Origin: Alentia gelatinosa
Lineage: Eukaryota > Annelida > Polychaeta > Phyllodocida > Polynoidae
Direction: 5' to 3'
Assembly: GCA_950022655.1 (NCBI GenBank)
Contig: OX465590.1
Span: forward strand, 37,213,218 to 37,277,217
DNA: 64,000 nt
A program made the translations under genes and the position numbers. Positions 62,901-64,000 of this stretch are shown here, one piece after another; position 1 is the stretch's first letter, and the number at the start of each line of letters is the position of its first letter. The notes beneath the pieces are model-generated. The model made no database searches. It was not told the DNA's origin and was given only the letters and a program-made list of their open reading frames with translations.

Positions 62901-63712
62901 TACTTTAGATATAACTTAGATAACACAGGGATACTGAAACTGAATACACAATAATACATTGGCAGGCCTAGCTATTATATGCTTATCTTTTTCCATGTTC
63001 AAACCAAAATAATTATCACCTATAAAGTTGAGACAGCCCAGACTCGTTGATACAATACCCTTGTTTGTTCCAACAATTTAATCTGTCAAAAATCAACACT
63101 CCTGCAATCACACCCACCGTTCACACTTTAGCTGTGATTGCTGTATATCTCTATTTGAATACCGCTGGAATCGCGGTGTTTGTCCGAGCGGCCGCGTTAC
63201 TAGACAGTGGGCCGTGAGGCGGCGCTGAACGGCAACACCTGTATTGCCGCTATGTCTCATCAAAACTCACCATTACATGTATCACCATGTATATACGTCC
63301 ATTGATCCATATATGTAAGGAAGAACTATTACCATCGATACAAATAAAGATCTTTTAAAGAAAAAATCTTTTGTCAAGCATGGCGTTTGCTGATCTATAT
63401 GGCCCTACTTAATTGATAAAAAATATTTCCTTTTTAACTTCTCATCCATGTTCGGAGGAGGTATTGTATATTTATTCATTGGGATCCCTTGAAACCGAAA
63501 TCTATTTTGCAAAGGAAATGTTCAAAAGATCCGATTGAAAATGTTTAGAATACAGATGCAAAGTATTGTTATGAGGCAAACTTGTAACGTTTTGATATAT
63601 GTTAATATTTACTTTACAGCTAGCAATACGGCGTGTCTCCAAACCCTACATGGCAGAATGTGTTGGTGCAAAGACGACCCTCCTTCTCTTCTCAATGGAA
63701 CACAATGCACAC
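58287..63712 (+). CDS. Type II membrane protein with collagen triple helix and EGF-like exons (3' end beyond the window)
   Basis: Three exons chain in phase 1: 58287-59034, 62489-62611 and 63620-63712. The predicted protein has a cytoplasmic tail (1-116), one membrane segment (about 117-138, [20 protein letters not shown]) with positive residues before it, Gly-X-Y collagen repeats (172-203, 208-224, 232-244), then an EGF domain and part of another. This is a membrane-bound collagen-like surface protein; I do not recognise a named orthologue. The tail has two YxxI/V motifs and a PLPPRP proline motif, suggesting docking of SH2 and SH3 proteins. Start chosen at 58287 (AACATGG) because CATAG|TGAAGAAC just before it looks like an acceptor from a 5' UTR exon; an in-frame ATG at 58263 would add eight residues. 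Confidence 0.85.
59083..59425. mobile_element. Fold-back element, family W (in intron 1 of the collagen-like gene)
   Basis: Arms of about 58 nt (from CGTCCTGACCATGCTGTACA to CAAGCATGGTTGGACG) with inner stem GTTTGTACGGA/TTCCGTACAAAC-type pairing and apex CCAAGGCATTTACGCCGAG (59149-59167). The right part carries TATATTTACTATATACCC and ends TATACGGCATGGGTATATAG. Confidence 0.85.
59360..59734 (-). CDS. Hypothetical small secreted or membrane-anchored protein, or an orphan exon
   Basis: A 124-codon frame starts [20 protein letters not shown], a good signal peptide or anchor, then [20 protein letters not shown], a possible short coiled coil, and an acidic Gly/Asp stretch. A TATA-like TATATAAATA lies about 130 bp upstream on the minus strand (near 59868). 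The last 20 or so codons read into the family W transposon, so either the true exon ends earlier at an unseen donor or the tail is exonised transposon. Nested in an intron of the plus-strand gene. I do not recognise it. Confidence 0.35.
   Translation of the reverse strand: MKPWTTFLLLAVVCQLCLYKYDGRTTKECPKCKDSAQQQHTQCLEELNRSLRILETGDHKTDGGEPDGDQQDGAGAIGSSKHALEDRQEQLPRTAPGAIETVIADFTIYPCRIYCKCAPFWHMT
60031..60119 (+). other. Exon-like segment of unclear ownership
   Basis: A pyrimidine-rich stretch, CTGTCAG, then an open frame ([20 protein letters not shown]) and a perfect donor GTAAGT at 60120. Entering in phase 1 it leaves in phase 2, which does not fit the EGF exon that follows; exon 1 joins that exon directly in phase. 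It may be an alternative exon with a missing partner, or chance. Confidence 0.25.
60140..60900. repeat. CGACGCG-rich palindromic element
   Basis: Opens with a perfect 17-bp hairpin GGAGCCCGGTGGACACC (60142-60158) around ATCCCTTACGGGG. The region then repeats words such as GACGCGAACCGATA, CGATATCGTAG and CGTCGGCTCGCGTCGG in both orientations (60190-60410 and 60770-60890), with AT-rich DNA between. CpG-dense, unlike its surroundings. Non-coding. Confidence 0.6.
60960..62090. other. Intron of the collagen-like gene: no gene recognised
   Basis: AT-rich. A short repeated word near CAATGCCAYATG occurs at 61727-61780 (GGCAATGCCACATGGCATTC, GACAATGCCATATGTCATCC), possibly a small palindrome cluster. 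Confidence 0.35.
62096..62262. repeat. Interspersed repeat, family D
   Basis: GCAAGGGTTATCATTTAATA, GTTGAATAAAGTTGACCCAC and GCGTACAGAAAATTGTC match 20384-20600. Confidence 0.6.
62489..62611 (+). CDS. Collagen-like membrane protein, EGF-domain exon
   Basis: [20 protein letters not shown], then [11 protein letters not shown] and a final cysteine: six cysteines in EGF order, with a calcium-binding-type D-E start completed by the split codon. Acceptor TCCTTCAG, donor GTAAGG, phase 1-1, the usual symmetrical EGF exon. Confidence 0.92.
62666..63247. mobile_element. Interspersed element, family X / X-long, reverse orientation
   Basis: Starts AATAGACCTTTTTCCACAGG, matches the ends of 50730-51111, and continues through the reverse complement of 43402-44080 to GGCAACACCTGTATTG. 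Lies between the two EGF-type exons. Confidence 0.75.
63620..63712 (+). CDS. Collagen-like membrane protein, second cysteine-rich exon
   Basis: [20 protein letters not shown] and LLNGTQCT: four cysteines in the pattern of the second half of an EGF-like repeat. Acceptor TTTACAG, donor GTAAGC, phase 1-1. The gene continues past the right edge. Confidence 0.85.
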
Positions 63713-64000
63713 GTAAGCAGGAGTTAACCCCTCTTGTACCTTGACATTTGTATTTCCCTAAAGTGGGATTCATGTACCTCACAGGCAGTTTGTCTGTTGA
63801 GATTCGGTACTGGAACACAACCTCCTCGTGTGAATGACAAGGTTCCTTTTTGCTGAGACAACTTTTTTTCTCTTGCAATTGTCGGCGACAATCCCCCTTA
63901 ACAAGGAACATAATCTCATGAGATTTTGACTTTAAGCAGGTTTAAAATTTAGAGGGACATTTTGGTGAGACAAATGTATTTGAAGCGTTCTCCCCCAGTC

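Overview
The window looks like nuclear DNA of an invertebrate deuterostome, most like a lancelet (amphioxus). This is an inference from spliced genes with short GC-rich exons in AT-rich introns, vertebrate-like gene families and a very dense load of small palindromic DNA transposons; the sequence alone does not prove the species.

Three spliced genes can be read. (1) Minus strand, 29001 down to 432 and running off the left edge: the first 18 coding exons (about 1074 codons) of a Mi-2/CHD3-4-5 chromatin remodeller. All splice phases chain without a gap, giving acidic/lysine-rich N-terminus, CHDN domain, two PHD fingers, two chromodomains and the first part of the SNF2 motor. A CCAAT box and a perfect CRE lie about 190-200 bp upstream of its ATG. 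(2) Plus strand, 42909-49956: a complete six-exon gene for FAAP24, the Fanconi anaemia core complex partner of FANCM (223 residues), with a GC-AG intron and a 32-nt exon. (3) Plus strand, 58287 to past the right edge: a type II membrane protein with tyrosine and proline-rich docking motifs in the cytoplasmic tail, a collagen triple helix outside the membrane, then EGF-like exons.

Between the two divergent promoters (29-43 kb) lie a Ty3/gypsy LTR retrotransposon (33449-38288, perfect 5-bp target duplication, one in-frame stop near the integrase C-terminus) and a 3.9-kb non-coding element (38689-42620) that carries many copies of a TCACGTCCG motif and sits inside an older short element. The other introns and intergenic spaces are packed with MITE-like families, several nested in one another.

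Two observations stand out. The intron before CHD exon 17 holds a 75-bp minisatellite made from the exon's own 3' splice site, so about eleven decoy acceptors precede the true one. Second, at least 14 fold-back elements of unrelated arm sequence share one apical motif, roughly GAGGC-GAA-GCCGAG, on self-complementary arms that are often 50-65 nt long; many also share a second word, CATAGGCTTAACATTGG. This looks like one structure-conserved, sequence-divergent transposon superfamily and is my best candidate for something undescribed.
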